A stretch of DNA of 64,000 bases from the NCBI RefSeq assembly GCF_003477885.1, contig NZ_QUEE01000006.1, forward strand, positions 217,217 through 281,216, in the 5' to 3' direction. This stretch comes from Lachnotalea sp. AF33-28. Lineage in GTDB: Bacteria; Bacillota; Clostridia; Lachnospirales; Lachnospiraceae. The translations under genes and the position numbers were made by a program. Below, in pieces: positions 35,496-43,561 of this stretch (positions within the stretch are counted from its first letter, which is position 1; each line of letters begins with the position of its first letter). The notes under the pieces were generated by a model, which saw only the letters and a list, made by a program, of their open reading frames with translations, was not told the DNA's origin and searched no databases.

Positions 35496-35579
35496 GGACA
35501 TTGCATTGGGCATGGCTCTCGGTTATACTTGAAAATATATTTTAGACAAATGTGAACAGAGGCTGTGAGGAGGAGAGCA

Positions 35580-36605
35580 ATGAGATCAGAAACGATTGTC
35601 CTGAACAAAGAGAGAAATGTCACACTGACCGCTTACCTGCAGGACGTGGAAGGGGAATTTCGAAATATTCCCAGACGGCCCGCCATGCTGGTGCTGCCGG
35701 GAGGCGGATATTCCATGTGCTCCGACCGGGAAGCGGATCCGGTGGCCTGGCCGTATCTGAAAGCGGGTTTCCAGGTATTTATCCTGCGGTATTCGGTGAT
35801 GCAGGATGCGGTTTGGCCAAACCCGCTGAAGGATTATGAACAGGCTATGGCGCTGATCCGTTCCAGGCAGGAAGAATGGAAGCTTTATCCGGATAAGGTG
35901 GCGGTGATCGGATTTTCGGCCGGAGGGCATCTGGCGGGCTGTGCGGCCACCATGGCGGATAACAGGCCCAACGCAGCGGTGCTTGGTTACGCGGTGCTGG
36001 GAGAAGATGTGAAGGGCTGTAATTTAAGCGCGCCCGACGCAATCGCAGCTGTGGATGCGAAGACCTGTCCCTGTTTCGTATTTGCAACCCGTACGGATCC
36101 TGTGGTGCCAGTGGATAATTCCACCAGGTTTTTGACCGCTCTTGCAAAACATGGCATTGCTTTTGAAAGTCATATTTACAGCTTCGGCCCCCACGGCGTT
36201 TCCACCTGCGACTCCTCTGTACAGAGCCTGGGCGGCTTTAGTGAGCGGGTTCCCCGATGGGTAGACGACAGCATCGGGTGGCTGAAGGAGATATTCGGCG
36301 ATTTTGCGGACGGTGTGTTAAGTGAGCCGAAATGCAGAGCCCGGGTGAACGGGGACTGTGAGCCCCGGCTGTCGGCGGATTGCAGCCTGAAGCATCTGAT
36401 GGGCAGTGCGGCGGCGATGGAGATTTTAAATCCCTGGATCAGCCAGGTGAAAAATAGGGCAGCAAAGATGGGACGGAGTGAAGAATTTCTGTCGCTGGTG
36501 AGCAGGATGACCCTGCGGGATATCATGGGGCTGCTGGGCATGGAAAAGGATGCTGCGGATCAGCTGGATCAGCAGCTTAGGGGGATCGAAAATACCGCTC
36601 TTTAA
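35580..36605 (+). CDS. Alpha/beta hydrolase, acetyl-xylan-esterase-like, with C-terminal extension
   Basis: A 341-residue serine hydrolase of the bacterial carbohydrate-esterase (BD-FAE-like) group: oxyanion region LVLPGGGYSMCSDREADPVA, nucleophile elbow GFSAGGHLAG, Asp in TRTDPVVPVDNS and His in GPHGVS. There is no signal peptide, so it acts inside the cell. The last ~90 residues form an extra helical domain (from about 255) of unknown role. GAGGAGGAG precedes the chosen ATG; the upstream GTG overlaps that site. Confidence 0.82.
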   Translation: MRSETIVLNKERNVTLTAYLQDVEGEFRNIPRRPAMLVLPGGGYSMCSDREADPVAWPYLKAGFQVFILRYSVMQDAVWPNPLKDYEQAMALIRSRQEEWKLYPDKVAVIGFSAGGHLAGCAATMADNRPNAAVLGYAVLGEDVKGCNLSAPDAIAAVDAKTCPCFVFATRTDPVVPVDNSTRFLTALAKHGIAFESHIYSFGPHGVSTCDSSVQSLGGFSERVPRWVDDSIGWLKEIFGDFADGVLSEPKCRARVNGDCEPRLSADCSLKHLMGSAAAMEILNPWISQVKNRAAKMGRSEEFLSLVSRMTLRDIMGLLGMEKDAADQLDQQLRGIENTAL

Positions 36606-36610
36606 AAGAG

Positions 36611-36667
36611 CCGCATAAAAAAGCTGGAGCAGCCGGAGGATGCGCTGTTTCAGCTTTTTTTGTGCGG
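36611..36667. terminator. Bidirectional terminator between esterase and TetR genes
   Basis: CCGCA and AAAAAAGCTG (36611-36626) pair with CAGCTTTTTT and TGCGG (36651-36667). T runs on both strands suit the convergent genes on either side. Confidence 0.8.
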
Positions 36668-36680
36668 TTGCTGCCGCCGT

Positions 36681-37286
36681 CTATTTTACCGCGTATTCCC
36701 GAATGATCGCGCGGATGCTCCGGTACAGGTGGGGTTTATACTCTTCGATGGACAGCGGCTCTCCATGCAGGATGGAGTTAAAACATGTGGAGCTGGTCAG
36801 TTCAATGATCGTAAACAGCATCACCTCCGGGTCCTGGTACTGTGTTTGGTCCGCCTTTACCGTGGCCAGGTATTTGGAATAGAAATCCGGTCCGTCGTCT
36901 TCCGGAGGCAGATGGAGGGCGGATTTAAATACACCCCATCCCAGGTTTTTGGAAATAAAGCCCAGCAGAGATTTATTGCTGTTTAGTTCGTCGATAATAT
37001 GGTCTATGATAAAGACCATTTTATCCTCAAAGGAACATACCCCTTCCGCGTGCTCCATCGCTTCCTCGGCACTGGCGAACAGCTCCGTAGCTTTATGGGA
37101 AACCAGTTTGTTGCGGATATCATATTTGTCCGTAAAATAAAGATAGAAGGTGCCCTTGGCCACGCCTGCCTTTTCCACTATATCGGAGATTGCGGTTTTG
37201 TTAATCCCCTTGGTGGTGAACAGTTCAAACGCGGTGCTGAACAGGGCATCTTTTTTTTTCTTTTTATTTTCTTCCAGCTTACTCAT
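36681..37286 (-). CDS. TetR/AcrR-family repressor
   Basis: A 201-residue regulator. The N-terminal helix-turn-helix is classic: AFELFTTKGINKTAISDIVEKAGVAKGTFYLYFTDKYDIR, split over residues about 17-56. The C-terminal ligand domain is helical and divergent. The start at 37286 follows an AGGCAGG site. It is divergent from the MMPL exporter gene, and three copies of the TGACNNNNNGTCA site between them are its likely operators, so it probably represses both directions. Confidence 0.88.
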   Translation of the reverse strand: MSKLEENKKKKKDALFSTAFELFTTKGINKTAISDIVEKAGVAKGTFYLYFTDKYDIRNKLVSHKATELFASAEEAMEHAEGVCSFEDKMVFIIDHIIDELNSNKSLLGFISKNLGWGVFKSALHLPPEDDGPDFYSKYLATVKADQTQYQDPEVMLFTIIELTSSTCFNSILHGEPLSIEEYKPHLYRSIRAIIREYAVK

Positions 37287-37317
37287 GGCACACGCCTGCC
37301 TTTCTCTCTCATATATT

Positions 37318-37442
37318 ATTAAATAACAAAAATGACCAAAAGTCAATATTATTAAAAAAGTATAAAATTACGGGCTACAATATTGACTATTGGTCATTTC
37401 TGCGTTATAACAGTTCCAGTCGCAAGAAATGACGGTTGGTCA
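37318..37442. promoter_or_regulatory. Divergent promoters with three TetR-type operators
   Basis: Three 13-bp sites TGACNNNNNGTCA: 37333-37345, 37384-37396 and 37430-37442. The first overlaps the -35 (TTGACT on minus, 37341-37346; -10 TTTAAT at 37318-37323) of the repressor gene. The second overlaps the -35 (TTGACT 37383-37388; -10 TATAAC 37406-37411) of the exporter gene. The third lies after its start point. Both promoters have 17-base spacing. Confidence 0.75.
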
Positions 37443-37541
37443 TTTTTGTATCAGCCGCCGGTTGAAAAGAAAAAGGGCCGGGTAAAAATGCGTATCCGGT
37501 CAGAGAGAAACAGCGCGTCGCACCGCGCGAGTAGGTGAAGC

Positions 37542-39653
37542 ATGATAAAAGCAGCCAAGAAGATAGTAAAACATAAGCGGCTCATAGTGATCCTGTGTAT
37601 GCTTCTGCTGATTCCGTCCGCAATCGGAATGGCCCGTACAAGAGTGAACTATGACCTGTTAAATTACCTGCCAGGCGAACTGGAGACAATGAGAGGCCAG
37701 GACATCATGGTGGATCAGATGGGAATGGGCGCGTTTTCCATGGTGATTGTGGAAAATATGCAGCCTAAGGATGTGGTTAAACTGAAGGACCAGATCAAAA
37801 CCATCGATCACGTTTCGGATGTGATATGGTATGACGATGTGATGGATATCACTGTCCCCATGGAAATGATACCGGAAAAAATACGAAATGCTTTTAACAG
37901 TCAGGATGCAACGATGATGATTGCATTGTTTGACAATACCACATCGTCCGATGAAACGATGGAAGCCATCAGCCAGATGCGGAAGCTGTGCGATAAACAG
38001 TGTTATATCAGCGGCATGAGCGGAGTGGTGACGGACATCAAAAACCTCTCTCTGCAGGAGATGCCGGTCTATGTAGTGATTGCGGTGCTTCTGTCCATGC
38101 TGGTGCTGATGCTGACGATGGAATCCTTTCTCACCCCTTTTCTGTTTATGCTAAGCATCGGGGTGGCTGTACTGTTTAATATGGGAACAAACCTGTTTCT
38201 CGGGGAGATCTCTTATATCACCCAGGCGCTGGCCGCGGTGCTCCAGCTTGGCGTGACGATGGACTACTCCATCTTCCTGTTAAACAGCTATGAGGATAAC
38301 AAGCTTCGCTTTGAAAATGACAAGGACAGGGCGATGGCTCATGCCATTTCCAACACCTTTAAATCAGTGGCGGGAAGCTCTGTTACCACTATTGCCGGTT
38401 TTGCGGCGCTCTGCTTTATGAGCTTTACGCTGGGCATGGATATCGGTGTTGTTATGATTAAGGGAGTCGTGATCGGCGTGCTGTGCTGTGTCACATTGCT
38501 GCCCTCCATGATACTGCTCTGCGATAAATGGATCGAGAAGCTGCATCATAAGGCGCTGATTCCTGATCTGGGAATGATATCACGCTTTATCACGAAGCAT
38601 TACGTAGTATTCATCCTGGTATTTCTGGTGCTCCTGATCCCATCCGTCTATGGAAATAACAACGTAGAGGTCTATTATAACATTGACCAGTCACTTCCAC
38701 AGACGCTGGAGAGCTCCATTGCGAATAAAAAGCTGGGGGAAGACTTCAACATGAACACAATCCATATCGTGATGCTGGAAAACGGGTTGGACAATAAAGA
38801 GAAGAACGATATGATCCGGGAAATCGAAGGCGTGGAGGGCGTCAAGTATACGCTGGGGATTAACAGTTTTGTCGGCCCCTCCTTCCCGGTGGAGATGATA
38901 CCGCAGGAACTGCTGGATAAGGTTAGAAGTGATGAATATGAAATCCTGTTCGTGTGCTCCGATTATAAGGTTGCCACGGAAGAGGTGAACACACAGCTTA
39001 CCGAATTAAGCGATATCGTTAAAAGTTACAATCCGGGCGGCATGGTGGTGGGGGAAGCGCCTCTGACCAAGGATCTTCAGGATGTCACATCGGTGGATTT
39101 TAAGAATGTGAGCATTGCATCCATCGCAGCAATATTTGTCATCATCATGATTGTGTTTAAATCCATATCCCTGCCGGTGATTCTGGTTGCTGTGATTGAA
39201 TTTGCGATCTGCATGAATATGGCGATTCCGTTTTATACGGGGACCACACTTCCGTTCGTGGCCAGCGTGGTGATCGGAACAATTCAGCTTGGAGCGACCG
39301 TGGATTATGCGATTTTGATGACCAGCCGCTATCAGAAGGAGAGGGGAAAAGGAAAGAGCAAGAAGGAAGCCATCGGAATTGCCCATGAGACTTCCATGAA
39401 ATCCATACTGATCAGCGGATGCAGCTTCTTCGCGGCAACCTTTGGCGTGGGGCTGTATTCCAAAATAGATATGATCAGTTCTATCTGTACATTGCTCTCC
39501 AGGGGTGCGATCATCAGCACTGTGATTGTCATTTGTGTGCTTCCGTCCCTGTTTATCATACTGGATAAAGTGATCTGCAGCACTTCTATTGGTTTTGGAC
39601 CGAAAAGAAGAAATGGAAATGTGAAAGCGGTTCAGGAAACTGCTCATAATTGA
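37542..39653 (+). CDS. MMPL/RND-family membrane transporter
   Basis: A 703-residue exporter of the RND superfamily. It has the duplicated plan: one helix, an extracytoplasmic loop (about 35-175), a five-helix bundle (about 178-340), then a second helix near 355, loop and bundle (about 520-685). The repeated motif TMDYSIFLLNSYED and TVDYAILMTSRYQKE marks the two transmembrane halves. Gram-positive MMPL proteins export lipids, polymers or toxic amphiphiles; substrate unknown. It is paired with the heptad-repeat protein 62 bases downstream. Confidence 0.9.
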   Translation: MIKAAKKIVKHKRLIVILCMLLLIPSAIGMARTRVNYDLLNYLPGELETMRGQDIMVDQMGMGAFSMVIVENMQPKDVVKLKDQIKTIDHVSDVIWYDDVMDITVPMEMIPEKIRNAFNSQDATMMIALFDNTTSSDETMEAISQMRKLCDKQCYISGMSGVVTDIKNLSLQEMPVYVVIAVLLSMLVLMLTMESFLTPFLFMLSIGVAVLFNMGTNLFLGEISYITQALAAVLQLGVTMDYSIFLLNSYEDNKLRFENDKDRAMAHAISNTFKSVAGSSVTTIAGFAALCFMSFTLGMDIGVVMIKGVVIGVLCCVTLLPSMILLCDKWIEKLHHKALIPDLGMISRFITKHYVVFILVFLVLLIPSVYGNNNVEVYYNIDQSLPQTLESSIANKKLGEDFNMNTIHIVMLENGLDNKEKNDMIREIEGVEGVKYTLGINSFVGPSFPVEMIPQELLDKVRSDEYEILFVCSDYKVATEEVNTQLTELSDIVKSYNPGGMVVGEAPLTKDLQDVTSVDFKNVSIASIAAIFVIIMIVFKSISLPVILVAVIEFAICMNMAIPFYTGTTLPFVASVVIGTIQLGATVDYAILMTSRYQKERGKGKSKKEAIGIAHETSMKSILISGCSFFAATFGVGLYSKIDMISSICTLLSRGAIISTVIVICVLPSLFIILDKVICSTSIGFGPKRRNGNVKAVQETAHN

Positions 39654-39715
39654 GGCGGAAACTGCAGGAATGCTGTGAATTGAACGTGCATCGGCACAGA
39701 AAAGAGGAGAAAATT

Positions 39716-42049
39716 ATGAAGAAGTGGAAGAAATATACGGCAGCAGGTGTTGCGGTGCTGCTTGCAGGTACAATGGCTGTCGGATATATCAGTCTCGCAA
39801 AGCAGGATGCGGAAACAGCGGCGGACGGTAATAATGAGAACCGGCAGGAAATCATGGAAGCCTTGAAAGAGGTGGAAAACAAATCCGAGCAGGAAATTAC
39901 CGGTGATGTATATAAGGATGAAACTGTGTATGTAACCATGGCGCCGGATGGCAGTGTGGAGAAGATTATTGTTTCTGACTGGCTGAAGAATGCCGGGAAG
40001 GAGGCGGAGCTTAAGGATGTCTCGGAGCTGACCGGAATACAGAATGTGAAGGGTGATGAAACCTTTGAACAAAACGGCACGGATCTTGTTTGGAAGACAG
40101 AAGGGGCGGACATCTACTATCAGGGTACATCCGATCAAGAGCTTCCAGTATCGATGAATATCACCTACGAGCTGGACGGCAGGAAGATATCTCCTTCCGA
40201 ACTTTCCGGCAAAAGCGGGGCTTTCAAGATGACGGTGAGTTATGAAGCGGCGGATCTGCCCTTCACCATGCTGACCGGCGTAATGCTCCCGTCCGACCGT
40301 TTCAGCGATATCACGGTGGAAAACGGCCGGCTGATATCTGACGGAAAGACAGATATTGTGGTGGGCATCGGGCTTCCCGGACTCGGAGAGAGCCTGGGTA
40401 TTGACGAGGAAGACCTTGACTTTCCGGATTCGTTTACGATAACTGCCAACGTGACGGACTTTGAAATGGGGCCGACCATGACCGTCGCTTCCTGCGGGCT
40501 TTTAAATGATATGAACCTGGATGAGTTTGAGGGAATGGATGAGCTGACTGACGCGCTGGATGAATTATCGGATGCGTCTGCAAAGCTGGTGGACGGTTCT
40601 GAAGAACTGAAGGACGGCATTAATACGCTGCAGTCTAAAACGGGTGAGTTCACTTCCGGAATTGATACGCTCAATGACGGGCTGAATCAGCTTCAGAACG
40701 GCGCCGGAACGCTTAAAGACGGTGTTAATGCTTATACGGATGGGGCCAATACCCTGGCAGACGGCGTAAACCGGTATGTGGACGGAGCCAATACTCTGGC
40801 CGGCGGTGTGAATCAGTATGTGGACGGCACACAGAAGCTTGCCGGAGGTGTTAAGGACTATGTGGCAGGCGTATCAAAGGTGGCCGGCGGGATCGGTGAA
40901 TTGAAGGATAAGACCAGCGCACTCACAATGTCCCAGGAACAGCTGGATGCCATCAACAGCCTGGCAGCGCTGACGGAAGGGATTGATCCTGTTCAGCTGA
41001 CAGCGCTGGTAAATGGTGCGAAAGATCTGGATGCCGGACTGAAGGCGTATAATCAGGGACTGGCCGCAGGTTTAACTCAACTGACAGGCGGACTGGAGAG
41101 CGGATTGGAGGCTGGTATCAAGAGCGGTGTCGAGACCGGTATCGCATCGGCAGTGCCGGGAGCGGTGCAGAGCACAGTGAGCCAGGTGCTGCAGACACTG
41201 GTAACCAGCGGTACACTGAGCGCAGAGCAGGCAGCGGCGGTGGCTGCTGGCCTTAACGATGCGCTAAACAGTTCCGTTCCGGCACTGGCAGAGGGAATTG
41301 CGGCGCAGGTAGCGCCGGCTGTGAAGGACGGAGTTGTAAATTCAGAGGCTTATGTGCAGGGAGTAAACGGTCTGATGAACGCGATCCAGGGCGAATCGGG
41401 CGCTGGCCGGCAGCTGGAAGCCGGAGCTGCGGACCTGAATGCCGGTATTGGCAGCCTGGGAACCGCGCTGACCACATTACAAACCGCCCTGCCGGTAGTA
41501 AAACCGCTGATGAACATGCTGCCCGGGCTATCTAAGCTGCCCGCAGCCATCACACAGCTGCAGAGCGGTGTGAATGAGCTGATGTCCTATAATTCGGATC
41601 TGCTTAGCGGCGCAGACCAGCTGCTGCAAAACAGCGGTGCTTTAAAGGACGGAGCCGGAGCCCTCACTTCCAACAGCGCTGCATTAAAGGACGGGGCAAA
41701 TGAGCTTTCAGGACAGAGCAGCAAATTGAAGGATGGGGCAGGAAGCCTGGCTGCTGCCAGCGGCCAGCTTAAAGATGGAGGCAGCCGGCTAAGAGAAGGA
41801 ACAGGCGCACTGCGGGATGGGGTTTTGGCCCTGGCGGACGGAGCCGATACGCTGGCTTCGGGCATGAAGGAATTCGATGAAACCGGCATACAGAAACTGA
41901 AATCCACCTTCGACGGTGATATCCAGGATCTGTTAGACAAAGTGGATTCACTTACAGAGGATACAGGGAAATATAAATCCTTCAGCGGAATACGTGAAGA
42001 TATGGAAGGATCCGTAAAGTTCATATTCGAGACAGCAGAGATTCGATAG
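39716..42049 (+). CDS. Secreted/anchored heptad-repeat protein (YhgE/Pip-like, xxxLxxG repeats)
   Basis: A 777-residue extracytoplasmic protein with an N-terminal signal or anchor (KKYTAAGVAVLLAGTMAVGYISL), a beta-rich domain (about 60-270), then long runs of the Leu-x-x-Gly heptad (such as TLADGVNRYVDGANTLAGGV) at about 290-395 and again at 610-720, forming likely coiled-coil or beta-helical rods. Such proteins commonly sit with MMPL or Pip transporters. The start at 39716 has AGAGGAGA before it. Probably a partner or extension of the exporter (inference). Confidence 0.82.
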   Translation: MKKWKKYTAAGVAVLLAGTMAVGYISLAKQDAETAADGNNENRQEIMEALKEVENKSEQEITGDVYKDETVYVTMAPDGSVEKIIVSDWLKNAGKEAELKDVSELTGIQNVKGDETFEQNGTDLVWKTEGADIYYQGTSDQELPVSMNITYELDGRKISPSELSGKSGAFKMTVSYEAADLPFTMLTGVMLPSDRFSDITVENGRLISDGKTDIVVGIGLPGLGESLGIDEEDLDFPDSFTITANVTDFEMGPTMTVASCGLLNDMNLDEFEGMDELTDALDELSDASAKLVDGSEELKDGINTLQSKTGEFTSGIDTLNDGLNQLQNGAGTLKDGVNAYTDGANTLADGVNRYVDGANTLAGGVNQYVDGTQKLAGGVKDYVAGVSKVAGGIGELKDKTSALTMSQEQLDAINSLAALTEGIDPVQLTALVNGAKDLDAGLKAYNQGLAAGLTQLTGGLESGLEAGIKSGVETGIASAVPGAVQSTVSQVLQTLVTSGTLSAEQAAAVAAGLNDALNSSVPALAEGIAAQVAPAVKDGVVNSEAYVQGVNGLMNAIQGESGAGRQLEAGAADLNAGIGSLGTALTTLQTALPVVKPLMNMLPGLSKLPAAITQLQSGVNELMSYNSDLLSGADQLLQNSGALKDGAGALTSNSAALKDGANELSGQSSKLKDGAGSLAAASGQLKDGGSRLREGTGALRDGVLALADGADTLASGMKEFDETGIQKLKSTFDGDIQDLLDKVDSLTEDTGKYKSFSGIREDMEGSVKFIFETAEIR

Positions 42050-42087
42050 AAGTTTGAGACAGAAGAGATTTGAGAGAAGCAAAACAG

Positions 42088-42130
42088 CGCCGCACAGCAG
42101 CCCATAAAAGGAGCTGCGTGCGGCGTATTT
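42088..42130 (+). terminator. Terminator of the MMPL operon
   Basis: CGCCGCAC plus GCAG (42088-42100) pair with CTGC plus GTGCGGCG (42114-42125), followed by TATTTT. Confidence 0.75.
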
Positions 42131-42220
42131 TGCTGGAAAAACAGCTCTACGCAGCGTTTACCCGGCTTTAAAGGGCGGACTCATCCATAGGTCGATTGAG
42201 TTTTCGAGTGTGGTAAGGTA

Positions 42221-42405
42221 TAATATCGATAGAGATTATACCTGCGCTGATTTTCGTCCGCGGAGCGGATAATTACCGTAGAAAATCATGCGCATCCCCC
42301 GGAGGGGCATGTCAGCTTGCTGACATAGCATAATATCGATAGAGATTATACCTGCGCTGATTTTCGTCCGCGGAGCGGACAATTACCGTAGAAAATCATG
42401 CGCAT
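42221..42405. repeat. Two tandem 75-bp repeats, family C
   Basis: Positions 42221-42295 and 42331-42405 are identical except for one base (T 42270, C 42380). Each has an internal stem, TCCGC-GGAGCGGA, and ATTTTC/GAAAAT arms. The 35-base segment between them holds CCCCC-GGAGGGG and TGTCAGC-TT-GCTGACA hairpins. A reversed, diverged third copy is at 909-971. The second repeat ends 6 bases before the ribosome site of the next gene. Confidence 0.8.
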
Positions 42406-42424
42406 ACTACCAAAGGAGAACAAC

Positions 42425-43288
42425 ATGGATAACCAGAAAATCGGCCGCTACATAGCCGACAAGAGAAAAAGTAAGAGCTTGACACAGGCAGAGCTGGCGG
42501 CGCGCCTGGGAGTCACCGATAAGGCCGTATCCAAGTGGGAGAGAGGCGCGGGATGTCCGGACATCAGTCTGATAAAGGAATTGGCTGCCGCACTGGATAT
42601 CACTGTCGGAGAACTGCTGGAAGGCGAAGATGAGAAGTTCGTTATGGAGGATGAGACAGAGGAAAAAGAGGAAAAAGAAGAAAAAATGCTTCTGAACGCG
42701 ATGAACTATGCACAGACCAATATGAAAGTGCGTTCTCACCGCGTGGGAAAGGTACTGGCAGAGCTGTTTGACTGTTCCCTGATTCTGGCCTGTATGATTT
42801 GTTTCATTGTAGACCTTGCAATCAGCCGGGCATTGACATGGTCGCTGATTACAGCGTCCTCCTGTCTGCTGGCAGGTGTCGTCATAACACCGTTTTTCCT
42901 TCTTAAAAAAGAAAAGATTTTTGCCGGACTGCTCACCGGATCGGTTCTTTTGTTTCCCTACCTCCTTTTCATAGAGTGGGAGGCAAATCAGCTGCTGGGA
43001 ACGGACCTGCATTGGTTCTGGCCTCTTGCGCTGCCCATCACGCTGATCTGGCTTTGCATTCTGTGGGCCGGTGCCTGGATAATCATGAAGACTAAGCCCG
43101 GCGTATTTAAGGCCGCCGGCTGGTATTGCATCGCATTTGCCTTTGGCAGCGCTGCGACTGTCATGATAAGCAACTCGTTTGCGAACAGCGATATTGTGGA
43201 GAACTTCTGGAATATGCTGATTAACTGTAGCGCCCTTCTGGCAGCAGGGGTGATCTGCCTTTGTATATCGTCTATCCGCTCACGGTAA
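42425..43288 (+). CDS. Membrane-anchored XRE-family regulator
   Basis: A 287-residue protein with an N-terminal helix-turn-helix (residues 5-65; SLTQAELAARLGVTDKAVSKWERG is its core, split here for the reader as SLTQAELAARLG and VTDKAVSKWERG). An acidic, glutamate-rich linker follows (about 72-92), then six or so membrane helices (about 118-285, including LPITLIWLCILWAGAWIIM). Such membrane-bound regulators in clostridia probably sense envelope state; signal unknown. AAAGGAGA at 42412-42419 sets the start. Confidence 0.8.
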   Translation: MDNQKIGRYIADKRKSKSLTQAELAARLGVTDKAVSKWERGAGCPDISLIKELAAALDITVGELLEGEDEKFVMEDETEEKEEKEEKMLLNAMNYAQTNMKVRSHRVGKVLAELFDCSLILACMICFIVDLAISRALTWSLITASSCLLAGVVITPFFLLKKEKIFAGLLTGSVLLFPYLLFIEWEANQLLGTDLHWFWPLALPITLIWLCILWAGAWIIMKTKPGVFKAAGWYCIAFAFGSAATVMISNSFANSDIVENFWNMLINCSALLAAGVICLCISSIRSR

Positions 43289-43373
43289 TTCACTTATCCG
43301 CTTTCGGTGATACATTTCCGGTGATACATTTCGTTTATACATTTCAGGGTTGATACATTTTCGGTGATTTTGC

Positions 43374-43402
43374 TTGACAGAAAACGTTTCATGTGTTTAA
43401 AT
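43374..43402 (+). promoter_or_regulatory. Putative promoter of the COG2509 gene leader
   Basis: TTGACA (43374-43379) with TTAAAT (43397-43402) at 17-base spacing. Upstream (43300-43370) the phrase GGTGATACATTTC recurs about three to four times in variant form; its meaning is unclear. Confidence 0.4.
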
Positions 43403-43452
43403 TATACATTGTGGAAAGAGCTTATATAAATTCATAATCGGTTGAATGTTTC

Positions 43453-43538
43453 TACCAACTACCATAATAGTTGACTATAAGCGGTTCCCTTTGACAGGGG
43501 CCCTTGTAGCCGCTGGCATGGGGGTTGGTATTTTTTTT
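43453..43538 (+). ncRNA. Structured leader with terminator-like end, possible riboswitch
   Basis: TACCAAC (43453-43459) pairs with GTTGGTA (43524-43530), which is followed by eight T. Enclosed is a long hairpin: CTATAAG (43475-43481) with CTTGTAG (43503-43509), then GG/CC and CCCT/AGGG around a TTGAC loop. The 5' strand of the closing stem can instead form CAACT/AGTTG (43456-43460 with 43469-43473). Such mutually exclusive pairings are typical of transcription-attenuating RNAs. I do not recognise the class. Confidence 0.5.
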
Positions 43539-43561
43539 GTACGGAACAAGGAGGTAATTTA

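Noticed and set aside
40600..41830. Tandem DNA repeats within the heptad-repeat gene as a mobile or unstable element
   Set aside because: They encode the in-frame Leu-x-x-Gly heptads with varied codons and are a protein feature.
42221..42405. Repeat-spacer-repeat pattern resembling a minimal CRISPR array
   Set aside because: Units are 75 bp, only two are adjacent, the spacer itself is palindromic, a third copy lies alone far away, and no cas gene is present.
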